Counted from the first letter of the stretch, positions 50,010-58,259 are shown. The stretch is DNA of 64,000 nucleotides from Spirochaetales bacterium (GCA_018433865.1 JAHDQJ010000006.1:186001-250000); one strand, 5' to 3'. Numbers and translations: made by a program. The notes: a model not told the origin generated them from the letters alone.

Positions 50010-51677
50010 ATGGTCTATCAAGTATTGCTGGTAATCGGGAGTCTTGGGCTGTTTCTTTTTGGCATGAGGACAATGAGCGACGGAATCCAGAAGGCTGCCG
50101 GTGAACGGCTCCAATCCGTCCTGAACTTCATGACCGGCAATCGGGTCGCAGCGATCCTCACCGGATTTGCCATCACCGCCATCGTCCAATCTTCCTCCGC
50201 AACCACGGTCATGGTGGTCAGTTTTGTCAACGCAGGGCTCTTGCAGCTTACCCAATCGATCGGTGTGATCATGGGAGCGAACATCGGTACCACCATCACC
50301 GGATGGATCGTGGCCATCCTGGGTTTCAAGGTAAGCATGAGTGCCGCTGCATTGCCAGCGATCGGGATAGGGTTCGTCCTCATGATGGTCAAGAAGCTGA
50401 ACAAGGAACACTTCGGTGAATTCTTGGTCGGTTTCGGACTGCTGTTCATGGGTCTCGATTTCCTGAAGAATTCTGTTCCGGACATCAGCCGACACCCTGA
50501 ATTGCTGCAAGCGCTGGGGAATCTGACCGGACACGGGCTCGCCTCATACTTTCTTTTCATCATCGTCGGAACGTTGCTGACCATCATCGTCCAGTCTTCT
50601 TCCGCTGCGATGGCAATCACGCTGACCATGGCCTATGCCGGGTGGATAGATTATCCTACTGCCGCTGCGATCGTCCTGGGAGAGAATATCGGAACTACCG
50701 TCACCGCCTATCTCGCATCGCTCGGGACAACCGTGAATGCACGGCGCGCCAGCCGAGCACATACCTTGTTCAATATCTTCGGTGTCCTATGGATGACCCC
50801 GATGTTCGCCCTTTTCCTGAACCTGGTGAACACCATCGTGCCTGGAGACATCTATGCGGTCGGTGGTGCGAAGCTGTTGCCCGCGCACCTTGCGATGTTC
50901 CATACCCTGTTCAACATCGTGAACACGTTCATCTGCAGTTTCTTCGTCCCACAGTTCGCCAAACTGGTCACCATGTTGGTCCCGGATGAGGAAAAAGCCC
51001 CCGGTCCCTACAAGCTGAAGTACATACGGGCGACCTTGCAGGATACTCCCGAGCTCTATCTGCTTACGGTCAAGCGGGAACTCTCCAACATGGCGGATAT
51101 CATCGCCGACATGTTCACCCGCTTCTGGGATATCTTCAGCCATCCGGAAAAACCGATGCAGGATGAGATCGAAACCCAGAAGCGTATGGAGGACCTCACC
51201 GACGAGATGCAGGAAGAAATCACGAAATTCCTCTCCCAATGCAGCATGGACAACATGAACCATGTCAGTGCACAGAATGTCTACAGCATGATGAGGATCA
51301 CCAATGAGTTGGAGAGCATCGGCGACAGCTGCTACAACCTGATGATCCTCGCTGACAGGAGAAACAAGCAGAAGATCGAGATCGACATACTTGCGGTCGA
51401 GAAGCTGCTTCCTTATGTGGATTTGGTGAATCAGTTCATCCGCTTCATCCGCAGTCACCTGAACGAACATGTCACCAGTGAGAACATGGCCGTGGCGGTG
51501 AAGCTGGAGGACAGCATCAACAAGATGCGGAACATCCTCAAGCAATCGGCCTCGAAGCGGTTGCAGAACGGTGCGAACGTCCGTTCCGAGCTGCTCTACA
51601 TCGATATCGTCCGTCACGTGGAGCAGATCGGAGACCACTGCCTCAATATCGTGCAGAGTCTTGCAAAATTGGGCTAG
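50010..51677 (+). CDS. Na/Pi cotransporter family protein with PhoU-like tail
   Basis: A 555-residue protein. The first 330 residues hold two repeated hydrophobic blocks typical of the NptA/YjbB family, each with QSSSA motifs (TAIVQSSSATTVMVVSFVNA and TIIVQSSSAAMAITLTMAYA) and GANIGTTITG / GENIGTTVTAY. Residues about 350-555 form a helical PhoU-like domain (RELSNMADIIADMF, ITNELESIGDSCYNLMILAD). It takes up or exports phosphate with sodium. ATG follows GAGGAGCTCGC. Its 3' end overlaps the convergent membrane-protein gene by 35 nt. Confidence 0.92.
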   Translation: MVYQVLLVIGSLGLFLFGMRTMSDGIQKAAGERLQSVLNFMTGNRVAAILTGFAITAIVQSSSATTVMVVSFVNAGLLQLTQSIGVIMGANIGTTITGWIVAILGFKVSMSAAALPAIGIGFVLMMVKKLNKEHFGEFLVGFGLLFMGLDFLKNSVPDISRHPELLQALGNLTGHGLASYFLFIIVGTLLTIIVQSSSAAMAITLTMAYAGWIDYPTAAAIVLGENIGTTVTAYLASLGTTVNARRASRAHTLFNIFGVLWMTPMFALFLNLVNTIVPGDIYAVGGAKLLPAHLAMFHTLFNIVNTFICSFFVPQFAKLVTMLVPDEEKAPGPYKLKYIRATLQDTPELYLLTVKRELSNMADIIADMFTRFWDIFSHPEKPMQDEIETQKRMEDLTDEMQEEITKFLSQCSMDNMNHVSAQNVYSMMRITNELESIGDSCYNLMILADRRNKQKIEIDILAVEKLLPYVDLVNQFIRFIRSHLNEHVTSENMAVAVKLEDSINKMRNILKQSASKRLQNGANVRSELLYIDIVRHVEQIGDHCLNIVQSLAKLG

Positions 51678-52080
51678 CCTTCCTCCCCAGATTCTCAGCC
51701 CAACGTTCAGGAAACCGTTCAAGATACTTCTTTGGCAGCCTGTGGTATTTCCTTGCATGCCAGGTTGCATGGGCGGCGAGAAAGAATGAGGGAAGGCCCA
51801 CCACGATCAGGTAGAAGGGGCCGAGAAGCTGTGATTGCATGCTATGCCCGTATTCGTGTCGCATGATCGGATCGATACCCGCTGTACTTCGCGAGGGGCT
51901 GAAAAAGATGAACATGCCCAGGCTGACATTCACCGGTGCACGGATGAACAGGCGTTCGTGATCGCAGGTGATCTTCACCGGTCGTCCCGCCGCACGCAAA
52001 AATCCCAGCACGATTGCTCCCAGGAGGTTCTGTGGAAATTCCCAGAGCAAGCAGACCATGCGGCGGAACGTTCTTGTCAT
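51643..52080 (-). CDS. Small membrane protein with HExxH motif
   Basis: A 145-residue protein with an N-terminal hydrophobic segment and the motif IMRHEYGHSMQSQLLGPFYL near residues 78-97, followed by a second hydrophobic segment (LIVVGLPSFFLAAHA) and a basic tail (RKYHRLPKKYLERFPERWAE). The HEYGH signature is that of zinc metallopeptidases, and similar short proteins (HE(F/Y)GHxxQS...GPxY) occur in several phyla without known function. The start MTRTFRRM at 52080 is preferred; a longer frame to 52113 has no ribosome site. The two genes at this locus overlap tail to tail by 35 nt. Confidence 0.7.
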   Translation of the reverse strand: MTRTFRRMVCLLWEFPQNLLGAIVLGFLRAAGRPVKITCDHERLFIRAPVNVSLGMFIFFSPSRSTAGIDPIMRHEYGHSMQSQLLGPFYLIVVGLPSFFLAAHATWHARKYHRLPKKYLERFPERWAENLGRKASPILQDSARY

Positions 52081-52119
52081 GGCAGAATTATAGCATGAAA
52101 TGGTGGTGCGCACCTCCTG

Positions 52120-52155
52120 TTGACAGGGAGTTAGTAAATTAGTAAATTAGTAAAA
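52120..52155 (+). promoter_or_regulatory. Promoter containing an 8-bp tandem repeat
   Basis: TTGACA (52120-52125), 17-nt spacer and TAAATT (52143-52148) form a good promoter for the next gene. From 52131 to 52155 the unit TTAGTAAA is repeated three times, covering part of the spacer, the -10 box and the start region. Confidence 0.55.
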
Positions 52156-52169
52156 TCCGGAGGAACAGG

Positions 52170-52514
52170 ATGGAAAGGAAGCACAGAAGGGAATTGGCAC
52201 AACAATACCAGGAAAGGACCTTGGTGGGAGGCGTCTGTGCGATCGTGAACACTGTCAACGGCAGACGGCTGGTCGTTTCGGCAACAGAGATCGAACGATT
52301 GCGCAATCTCTTCGACTTCTCCGTATCAACCGGAAGGTTTTCCTATCTCGAGTTGCAATCGGATGCCAAGGTGCATGGCATGCAATCGTTCCGGTTCGAA
52401 GTGCTGGAGACGCTGGAAAAGAAAGAGTTGCAATCCTTGCAACAGTTCAAGGAGGACATCGAAATTCTCACCGATCTGTGGAAAGCCAAGTACGATCCTG
52501 ACGTTCTGTATTGA
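52170..52514 (+). CDS. Short GIY-YIG-like protein, degenerate
   Basis: A 114-residue protein that resembles the small GIY-YIG family members built as RxLxxxY...GVYxIxNxxNGKxxVGSS: here GGVCAIVNTVNGRRLVVSAT near residues 19-38, then FRFEVLETLEKKELQSLQQF and a closing IEILTDLWKAKYDP. The first GIY is GVC and the second YIG is lost (LVVSA), so nuclease activity is doubtful. Function unknown. The ATG follows CCGGAGGAACAGG. A promoter with tandem repeats lies directly upstream, and vsr starts 51 nt downstream. Confidence 0.65.
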   Translation: MERKHRRELAQQYQERTLVGGVCAIVNTVNGRRLVVSATEIERLRNLFDFSVSTGRFSYLELQSDAKVHGMQSFRFEVLETLEKKELQSLQQFKEDIEILTDLWKAKYDPDVLY

Positions 52515-52565
52515 AGCGGCATGATTGTCGGATTCCTCGCGCGCGAATTCGGTGTAAGATGGGGC

Positions 52566-53018
52566 ATGGGAGATTTCTTGACGCCGCAGCGACGCAGTGC
52601 GATGATGGCACGGATTCGTGCGAAGGATACCAAGCCCGAACTGACTGTCAGGCAGTATTTGTTCCGGTGTGGATTCCGCTTCCGCATCCATGACAAGCGA
52701 CTCCCCGGGACTCCCGATATCGTGTTGCCCAAGTATCGGACGGTCATATTCGTCCACGGCTGTTTCTGGCATGGGCACCACGGATGTACCCACTTCCGCT
52801 TGCCCTCGTCGCATGTCGATTTCTGGAGAGCGAAGATACTGCGCAATCGGGAACGTGATCAAGAGCATCTCGACCGATTGGAAAGCCTCTCATGGCGTGT
52901 GATTGTCGTCTGGGAGTGTGAATTGCGGAACAAGAGCATCAGGGAGGCCACATTGCACGGATTGGTCAACGAAATCTGGGAAGTGCCACGTGATGCAAAC
53001 CGCAATCGTGGTGATTGA
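52566..53018 (+). CDS. vsr: Very short patch repair endonuclease
   Basis: A 150-residue endonuclease that nicks at T:G mismatches produced by deamination of 5-methylcytosine. LTPQRRSAMMARIRAKDTKPE (in part, residues 5-25), catalytic Asp 51 in LPGTPDIVLPKYRTVIFVHG, the zinc and active-site run CFWHGHHGC (66-74) and VDFWRAKILRNRERDQEHLD match Vsr closely. The ATG at 52566 (MGDFLTPQ) fits the normal N-terminus better than the one at 52521. No Dcm-type cytosine methyltransferase gene is adjacent or elsewhere in the window. Confidence 0.94.
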   Translation: MGDFLTPQRRSAMMARIRAKDTKPELTVRQYLFRCGFRFRIHDKRLPGTPDIVLPKYRTVIFVHGCFWHGHHGCTHFRLPSSHVDFWRAKILRNRERDQEHLDRLESLSWRVIVVWECELRNKSIREATLHGLVNEIWEVPRDANRNRGD

Positions 53019-53050
53019 CGCACCCAGGTCGAAATCAGTATCTATGGAGC

Positions 53051-54226
53051 ATGGAGAAGCCCGTCTCACGCATCGCATTCCTCAAGGATGTCCTGACGTG
53101 TTCGCTCGTTTCCTACGGAGGTCCTGAGGCTCATATCAGTGTATTCCTCGATATCCTCTCGGTGAAAAGAAGGTATCTGACCGAAGAGGAATTGATGGAA
53201 TTGGTCGCACTGTGCAGCATTCTGCCGGGTCCGACCAGCACACAGACGATCGTAGCGGTCGGACACAAGATCGGAGGACCGCAGCTCGCCTTGCTCACGA
53301 TGCTGGTGTGGGCCCTGCCGGCACTCATCGTGATGGGTACACTCTCATTCATGTCCCAGATCTTGGGTCTTTTCCAGGTATCCCAGGAGGTCCTGCGCTT
53401 CATCGGGCCGATGGCTGTAGGATTCATCATCCTCACTGCCTTCCGAATCGGCAAGAAGGTGGTCGTCGATCCCCTGAGCGCCTCATTGATGGTCCTCTCG
53501 TTGGTGGTCACGCTCTTCATCCGTTCCCCCTGGATCTTCCCCCTGGTCCTTTTGACCGGAGGAGCGATCTCCCTGCTCACCAGCGGTGAGAAGGATCTGT
53601 TCAACCGCGTGACGGTGCGACCGCCGTGGATATATCTCATCATGTTCATCGCGATCGCATTGATCCTTCTGGTGGGTACGTTCGCGATCGATCGGAGGAT
53701 CATCCATCTTGCAGAGAGTTTTTATCGCTATGGGTACCTTGTCTTCGGAGGAGGGCAGGTCGTCGTTCCGGTGATGCATAGCGAGCTGGTGGGGACTCAC
53801 CAGTACATGACAGACATGGAATTCCTTACCGGCTACGGATTGGTCCAGGGCCTTCCCGGTCCGATGTTCAGTTTTGCCGCTTATGCCGGCGGCATGGCCG
53901 CACGGGACATGGGATGGCCGGTTCAGGTTGCCGGAGCGATCGCCGGCGGGATGGGCATCTTCCTGCCCGGTACGCTTCTGATCTTCTTCGTCTATCCTGT
54001 GTGGGAACAACTGAAACGGATACGTGCGATCAAGGTTGCCCTGAAAGGGATCGCTGCGGTGGCTGGGGGCATGATCGCTGCCGCTGCAGTCGTACTGCTG
54101 AGGACGAGCGGCCTTGAACCGATCAATCTTGCGGTGAGTGCGATTTCCGTAATCCTGCTCGCATCGCGGAAAGTACCTGCCCCGCTGATCGTACTGCTGG
54201 CTTTGGTCGCGGGTATCCTTCTCTGA
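53051..54226 (+). CDS. chrA: Chromate-transporter (CHR) family protein
   Basis: A 391-residue protein made of two homologous halves of about six spans each, the long form of the CHR family. The N-half signature is SLVSYGGPEAHISVFLDILS and CSILPGPTSTQTIVAVGHKI; the C-half has YLVFGGGQVVVPVMHSELVG and GYGLVQGLPGPMFSFAAYAG. It may export chromate or another oxyanion. The start is uncertain: ATG 53051 (MEKPVSR) or the TTG at 53015 that overlaps the vsr stop. It lies immediately after vsr. Confidence 0.88.
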   Translation: MEKPVSRIAFLKDVLTCSLVSYGGPEAHISVFLDILSVKRRYLTEEELMELVALCSILPGPTSTQTIVAVGHKIGGPQLALLTMLVWALPALIVMGTLSFMSQILGLFQVSQEVLRFIGPMAVGFIILTAFRIGKKVVVDPLSASLMVLSLVVTLFIRSPWIFPLVLLTGGAISLLTSGEKDLFNRVTVRPPWIYLIMFIAIALILLVGTFAIDRRIIHLAESFYRYGYLVFGGGQVVVPVMHSELVGTHQYMTDMEFLTGYGLVQGLPGPMFSFAAYAGGMAARDMGWPVQVAGAIAGGMGIFLPGTLLIFFVYPVWEQLKRIRAIKVALKGIAAVAGGMIAAAAVVLLRTSGLEPINLAVSAISVILLASRKVPAPLIVLLALVAGILL

Positions 54227-54241
54227 ACAGGTGTTGCCGAT

Positions 54242-54823
54242 TCAGCGCTCCTTGGTCCGCAATCTCAACATGATCCCCTGCGCGGTCGCCTGTTCCTGCA
54301 AGGCGATGACCATCGCTGCGGCTCGTTCTGCCGTAGTCTTCAGGTCCAGTTTTTCCACTGCATCCGTAACTTCACGCAGACGCTCGAGCTGAAGGAGGTT
54401 TGCCGCCAGGCAGTAGAATCCCTTTCGTCTGCCATCATCACAGGTATGCAGCAGGTGTTCGAGGATGGTCTTTCTCTCTGCCAATCGTGCGAGGTACGTA
54501 TCGAGGCCTTCGGACGCTGCTTGCTTTTGGTCATCCAGACGAGTGCTATAGCTGATGAAGGAGTCGTGCGAGGGTGTTCCTTCGTAGCGTTCACAGGGAT
54601 AGATATCACATGCGTGGCAGAATTCGACGTTTCCCTGTGTACGGCTGCAACGGATGATGGGACAGGAGGGATGAAGCTCGGAGAACCGGGGACCTCCGCA
54701 TCCCGGGCAACGGGAGGGTCCTTGTGTGTGATACCTGGGACAGAGGGCACAGTTCAACCCACATAATGAGAAATCGGGATAGGTCCTGACGTACGATTCC
54801 AATTTTTTTCTCGTCCTCCTCAT
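54242..54823 (-). CDS. DUF3795-like cysteine-rich protein
   Basis: A protein of about 193 residues whose N-terminal half has the cysteine arrangement of DUF3795-type proteins: LCGLNCALCPRY, RCPGCGGP, CPIIRCS, FCHACDIYPCERY (residues about 22-80), likely a metal-binding module. The remainder is helical (LDTYLARLAERKTILEHLLH, RKGFYCLAANLLQLERLREV). No function is known. The start is uncertain; MRRTRKK at 54823 is used, with MMMLSL at 54874 an alternative. Convergent with chrA (15-nt gap) and divergent from the next membrane-protein gene. Confidence 0.7.
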   Translation of the reverse strand: MRRTRKKLESYVRTYPDFSLCGLNCALCPRYHTQGPSRCPGCGGPRFSELHPSCPIIRCSRTQGNVEFCHACDIYPCERYEGTPSHDSFISYSTRLDDQKQAASEGLDTYLARLAERKTILEHLLHTCDDGRRKGFYCLAANLLQLERLREVTDAVEKLDLKTTAERAAAMVIALQEQATAQGIMLRLRTKER

Positions 54824-54921
54824 CCCGGATATATTGCCAGTCGCCCCGCTCACGCGTAAGCTGAGCATCATCATAATCCTGCGAAGCCCATGATGCAAAT
54901 CAAAACAGAGGAGGTTCCCCG

Positions 54922-55632
54922 ATGAACCGTCCACAACCGAAACCAAGTCTCCGCCTCGATGGGACCTATCGAGCACTCCTTGTAGCGGGTGCCGTCAGCG
55001 CACTGACCATGGTATGTTTCATGATCATCCAGATAGCGGTGTTTTCAGCATGGCCGCCTCCGACCGATGTCGAAGGGATGTTCTCGCTGTTCCGGGACAA
55101 TTGGTTTTTGGGCCTCTTGAGCATGGACTTGCTGTATATTGTCGACAGTGTCTTGTTGATCATCATCTATCTTGCGATGTACCGGACACTGCAGGAGTAT
55201 GCTCCTGCGGCCATGTTGGTCGGTACTGTCCTGGCGATCGTCGGGGTGGGAGGCTATTTTGCATCAAATACCGCATTCGAGATGTTTTCGTTGGCCCGTC
55301 AACATGCACTTGCTGCGGACATGGAGCAGAAACGCCTGTATGTTGCAGCTGGGATGGGCATGATGGCGACCTATAGTGGAACCTCTTTCAACGTATACTA
55401 CGTGTTGAACACCATCATCCTCTTCATCTATGTGTTCGTGATGCGACGCGCGGGTATATACGGGAAAGCGATTCCCCGTTATACATTGGCCGCGGGTCTG
55501 CTCATGATCATTCCCTCATCAGTCGGCATGATCGGCATGATATTCTCACTCGCATCGCTCGTGCCGTGGGCAATCTGGTTGGTACTGGTCGCACGACGGT
55601 TGCTCAGCTTCGTGCGAACCGGGCCCGCATGA
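54922..55632 (+). CDS. Membrane protein, DUF4386-like
   Basis: A 236-residue protein with six to seven membrane segments. The order of segments and the blocks LLSMDLLYIVDSVLLIIIYL and LARQHALAADMEQKRLYVAA resemble DUF4386-type membrane proteins, a group of unknown function. The ATG follows GAGGAGGTTCCCCG. Its end overlaps the convergent acetyltransferase gene by 29 nt. Confidence 0.65.
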   Translation: MNRPQPKPSLRLDGTYRALLVAGAVSALTMVCFMIIQIAVFSAWPPPTDVEGMFSLFRDNWFLGLLSMDLLYIVDSVLLIIIYLAMYRTLQEYAPAAMLVGTVLAIVGVGGYFASNTAFEMFSLARQHALAADMEQKRLYVAAGMGMMATYSGTSFNVYYVLNTIILFIYVFVMRRAGIYGKAIPRYTLAAGLLMIIPSSVGMIGMIFSLASLVPWAIWLVLVARRLLSFVRTGPA

Positions 55633-56137
55633 TGATGCCCTCTGCCGCATCGGGAAAGCAACAGGGGATCCGCTGTACTTCGGTGAAGCCCCACTGTCGG
55701 TAGATTTCCCTCGCAGCGGTCCACTGGTCGGATACGAGGAGGATTGCCGACTCGACAGTGCAAGTCCTGTGCATATGGTCCATCGCGAGGAAAAAGGCCT
55801 GCTTTCCCCGAAGTTCATTCCGGTACGATCCATCCAGTGCGAAGCTGGAGATATACAGGTCCGTCCCATCCCGATCGAAAAACCGCGTGATGTCATGGGA
55901 AAGACGGAATCTCTCGACATCGTATTCCCTTTCATGGCGCCACAGTTCGCTGCAGAAGAATCCGATCAACAAACCGTTGAAAAAGAATCCGAGATTTCCC
56001 TGCGGGAAGGTTTCGATCCTGCGCCGGTAGACCCCGGCATCCTCACACACCTTTTCATGGAAGCTGAGGCGTTCGATCTGCATGATGCGTTCGCTATGGG
56101 AAATCTCCAATGGATGCAACACGATGGACATGGCCAA
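55604..56137 (-). CDS. GNAT-family acetyltransferase
   Basis: A 177-residue protein with a degenerate GNAT fold: an N-terminal strand-helix (IVLHPLEISHSERIMQIERL), central strands (NLGFFFNGLLIGFFCSELWR; DLYISSFALDGSYRNELRGK, where the acetyl-CoA loop R/QxxGxG/A is replaced by RNELRGKQ) and the C-terminal AAREIYRQWGFTEVQRIPCC. The substrate is unknown. ATG at 56137 or 56131. Tail-to-tail overlap with the upstream membrane protein gene. Confidence 0.7.
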   Translation of the reverse strand: MAMSIVLHPLEISHSERIMQIERLSFHEKVCEDAGVYRRRIETFPQGNLGFFFNGLLIGFFCSELWRHEREYDVERFRLSHDITRFFDRDGTDLYISSFALDGSYRNELRGKQAFFLAMDHMHRTCTVESAILLVSDQWTAAREIYRQWGFTEVQRIPCCFPDAAEGIIMRARFARS

Positions 56138-56222
56138 CTATCCCATAATCCTGGAATCGACTCAACTCCCTGAAGGCCCCGAGGGCTTCTGACATCGGAC
56201 ATGCACGAAAATTCCTCCTTTG

Positions 56223-56251
56223 TGAAACCATTGCCCCGTTCATGCGTATAA
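56223..56251 (+). promoter_or_regulatory. Candidate ECF-dependent promoter before the sigma gene
   Basis: TGAAAC (56223-56228) and CGTATAA (56245-56251) are separated by 16 nt, the layout of ECF sigma promoters (AAC-type -35, CGT-type -10). The same motif pair with the same spacing recurs at 56928-56955. It lies 34 nt before the sigma start codon. Confidence 0.65.
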
Positions 56252-56284
56252 CAAAGAGAATACTCTGTATCAGGCGGTAATTCG

Positions 56285-56926
56285 GTGGACGAGAAATCGC
56301 GATACTCCCAGTCTCGTGAACCCATGAAGCCAGGCTCCTGTGATGAGTCCGAGACAGTGAGGTCGATCCTGCATGGGGATACCGAGTCCTTCCGGAGGAT
56401 CGTGGAATCCTACACCCCACCATTTCATGGACTCGCAAAGCGAATGCTGCCCGATCGTTCACCCGAGAATATCGAGGATGCCTTGCAGGAGATTTTCCTC
56501 CTTATGTTCAAAGCACTGCCTCGCTACGATCAGGAAAGACCGTTTTTCACCTGGGCTTATACGATCGCCTTGAACTACTTCCGATCACGGATACGGAAGG
56601 GCAAGCGCACCGCCAAGCACCTTGCGAGTATTCCGTATGATGAAGATATCGGTGTCTTGCAGGGAAACGGACATCAGTACCAGCCTGAGGATGCATTGAT
56701 TGCTTCGGAAGCTGATCGCATCCTTGACCAGGCGATCCGTTCCTTGAAGCCGAAGTACCGAGAGGTGTTCATACTCAGGCAGTTGCAGGATATGTCCGTC
56801 ACCGATACCGCCCGGACTCTGCACATTCCGGAAGGCACGGTCAAGACACTGCTGTTTCGCGCAAGACAGCAGCTGAGGCGATTCCTTTCCGATCGTACCT
56901 GGATTTCGGGAGATTGGGAATCTTGA
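56285..56926 (+). CDS. ECF-type RNA polymerase sigma factor
   Basis: A 213-residue sigma-70 family protein lacking regions 1 and 3. Region 2 spans about 40-110 (FRRIVESYTPPFHGLAKRML, ENIEDALQEIFLLMFKALPR, RPFFTWAYTIALNYFRSRIR) and region 4 about 150-205 (LKPKYREVFILRQLQDMSVT, RTLHIPEGTVKTLLFRARQQ). The start is GTG at 56285 with AGGCGG upstream; ATG at 56324 is possible. The next gene encodes a zinc anti-sigma factor, and candidate ECF promoters precede both, suggesting positive autoregulation. Confidence 0.92.
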   Translation: MDEKSRYSQSREPMKPGSCDESETVRSILHGDTESFRRIVESYTPPFHGLAKRMLPDRSPENIEDALQEIFLLMFKALPRYDQERPFFTWAYTIALNYFRSRIRKGKRTAKHLASIPYDEDIGVLQGNGHQYQPEDALIASEADRILDQAIRSLKPKYREVFILRQLQDMSVTDTARTLHIPEGTVKTLLFRARQQLRRFLSDRTWISGDWES

Positions 56927-56927
56927 A

Positions 56928-56955
56928 TGAAACGGATGCTTGTCACCCGCGTATA
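56928..56955 (+). promoter_or_regulatory. Second candidate ECF promoter, before the anti-sigma gene
   Basis: TGAAAC (56928-56933) and CGTATA (56950-56955), again with a 16-nt spacer. It overlaps the stop region of the sigma gene and precedes the anti-sigma start by about 30 nt, so the downstream genes could be induced separately from the sigma gene. Confidence 0.6.
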
Positions 56956-56986
56956 TATTGGGTGATGGGCAGGAGGAAGAGATGTG

Positions 56987-57643
56987 ATGGACTGCAATGA
57001 ATGCAAGGCATGTATCGACCGCTGGCTTGACGCATGCTTGTCGGGAGAATGGACTGATGGTCCGGACCATCACCTGGATCGACGGATCTCCGACCATCTC
57101 TCCCGGTGTCCCGACTGCAAGTTGCATCTGGAACTGGCCGAACGCATCGCCGGAACGTCGATTCGGAAGGAATCGACTTCACCTGAGCTGGTCCGACGTG
57201 TTTCAGACTCGGTTCTTGTGCGCATACAGGAAGAACAGCGATTCTCCCAGGCCCGTACCCACCGGGGATCGCATGTGCAGAAGTATCTGGTGGTGGCGGC
57301 TGCGCTGGTGATGATCACCCTTCCGCTTCTCAAGAAAGGAGATGGAGGGTTTGTGCAGGGCAAGGATCCCGGGACCGATCTTGCACAGGTCATCTTGCGA
57401 TTGGACGCTCCTCAAGCCGAGCAGGTTGTGGTTGTCGGAGATTGGAATGATTGGGAGGTGGGTGCCCAACGTCTCGCGAAGAGTGAGAATGACAGGACTT
57501 GGAGCATCGAGATGGAATTGGAACGAGGTAAGGAATACCGTTACCAGTTCGTGATCGATGGAGAACGGTGGATCGCCGATCCGAATGCCTACATGCAAGT
57601 GGATGATGGATTCGGAGGCGTGAACTCCCTATTGGAGATGTAG
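56987..57643 (+). CDS. Zinc anti-sigma factor with membrane span and glycogen-binding-like (CBM48) domain
   Basis: A 218-residue three-part protein. Residues about 1-55 form a zinc anti-sigma domain with the H-x3-C-x2-C motif (DHLSRCPDCKLHL). One hydrophobic segment (YLVVAAALVMITLPLL, near 100-116) anchors it in the cytoplasmic membrane. Residues about 133-218 match the AMPK-beta/isoamylase early-set fold: VVVVGDWNDWEVGAQRL, WSIEMELERGKEYRYQFVID, GERWIADPNAY. The orientation implied puts that domain outside. It should hold the ECF sigma inactive until a carbohydrate or other signal is met; the ligand is inferred. Start: ATG 56987, or GTG 56984 which is better spaced from AGGAGG. Confidence 0.85.
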   Translation: MDCNECKACIDRWLDACLSGEWTDGPDHHLDRRISDHLSRCPDCKLHLELAERIAGTSIRKESTSPELVRRVSDSVLVRIQEEQRFSQARTHRGSHVQKYLVVAAALVMITLPLLKKGDGGFVQGKDPGTDLAQVILRLDAPQAEQVVVVGDWNDWEVGAQRLAKSENDRTWSIEMELERGKEYRYQFVIDGERWIADPNAYMQVDDGFGGVNSLLEM

Positions 57644-57653
57644 GAGAAATCAG

Positions 57654-58259
57654 ATGAAACAGGTAATCGCATTGGTCTTGGTCTTGGTGTTGACCATGGG
57701 GATACTTGCCGCGGAAGTGGCGCTTTCGGAAGAGGATACTGTGTTCTTGGAAGAACTGGCCTTTCAGCTGCGAAACCGCGGATGGGATGAAGAGGAACTG
57801 GCCCCGCTCATGGAGCAGGCCCGTCATATGCGGTGGGATGAGGCTCCTGTCGCAGATCCTGCGGTGATTGCTTTCGCACTGCACTATGGCACTTCTGATG
57901 AGGAAGGAAGTCCCGGCGAATTGGCGACCATGCGGGCGCGGTTGGCTTTGGAACTGGCATTCTCCACCGAGGAGATGAAACGGTTGGGGTATGGAGTCCA
58001 GGCGATAGCACAAGGTTCCGCATTGGGTTTGGCGGAGGCTGTAGCACAATTGCGAGCTGAGAAAAAGTCTCTTGGTGATGATGCTCCCGGTACACAGGTG
58101 CGTACTATGGTGCGGGAGAAAATTTCCCAACAGGTTGCATTGCGTCAGAAAGCAACCGATAGGGTAGGTTTGGGATCGATGAAACAGATCCAGGTCAAGG
58201 GGAGACCGGATTTCGCCGGATCGTCGAATCGTCCTGCTTCTGCAGGTCCCGCGAGATAG
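57654..58259 (+). CDS. Exported protein of unknown function in the ECF operon
   Basis: A 201-residue protein with a signal peptide (MKQVIALVLVLVLTMGILAA). The mature part is acidic and alpha-helical (EVALSEEDTVFLEELAFQLR, RARLALELAFSTEEMKRLGY) and ends in a basic, Gly/Pro-rich tail (RPDFAGSSNRPASAGPAR). No family recognised. ATG follows GTAGGAGAAATCAG. It lies 10 nt after the anti-sigma gene and so belongs to the same unit. It could be a periplasmic partner or target of the ECF system. Confidence 0.7.
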   Translation: MKQVIALVLVLVLTMGILAAEVALSEEDTVFLEELAFQLRNRGWDEEELAPLMEQARHMRWDEAPVADPAVIAFALHYGTSDEEGSPGELATMRARLALELAFSTEEMKRLGYGVQAIAQGSALGLAEAVAQLRAEKKSLGDDAPGTQVRTMVREKISQQVALRQKATDRVGLGSMKQIQVKGRPDFAGSSNRPASAGPAR

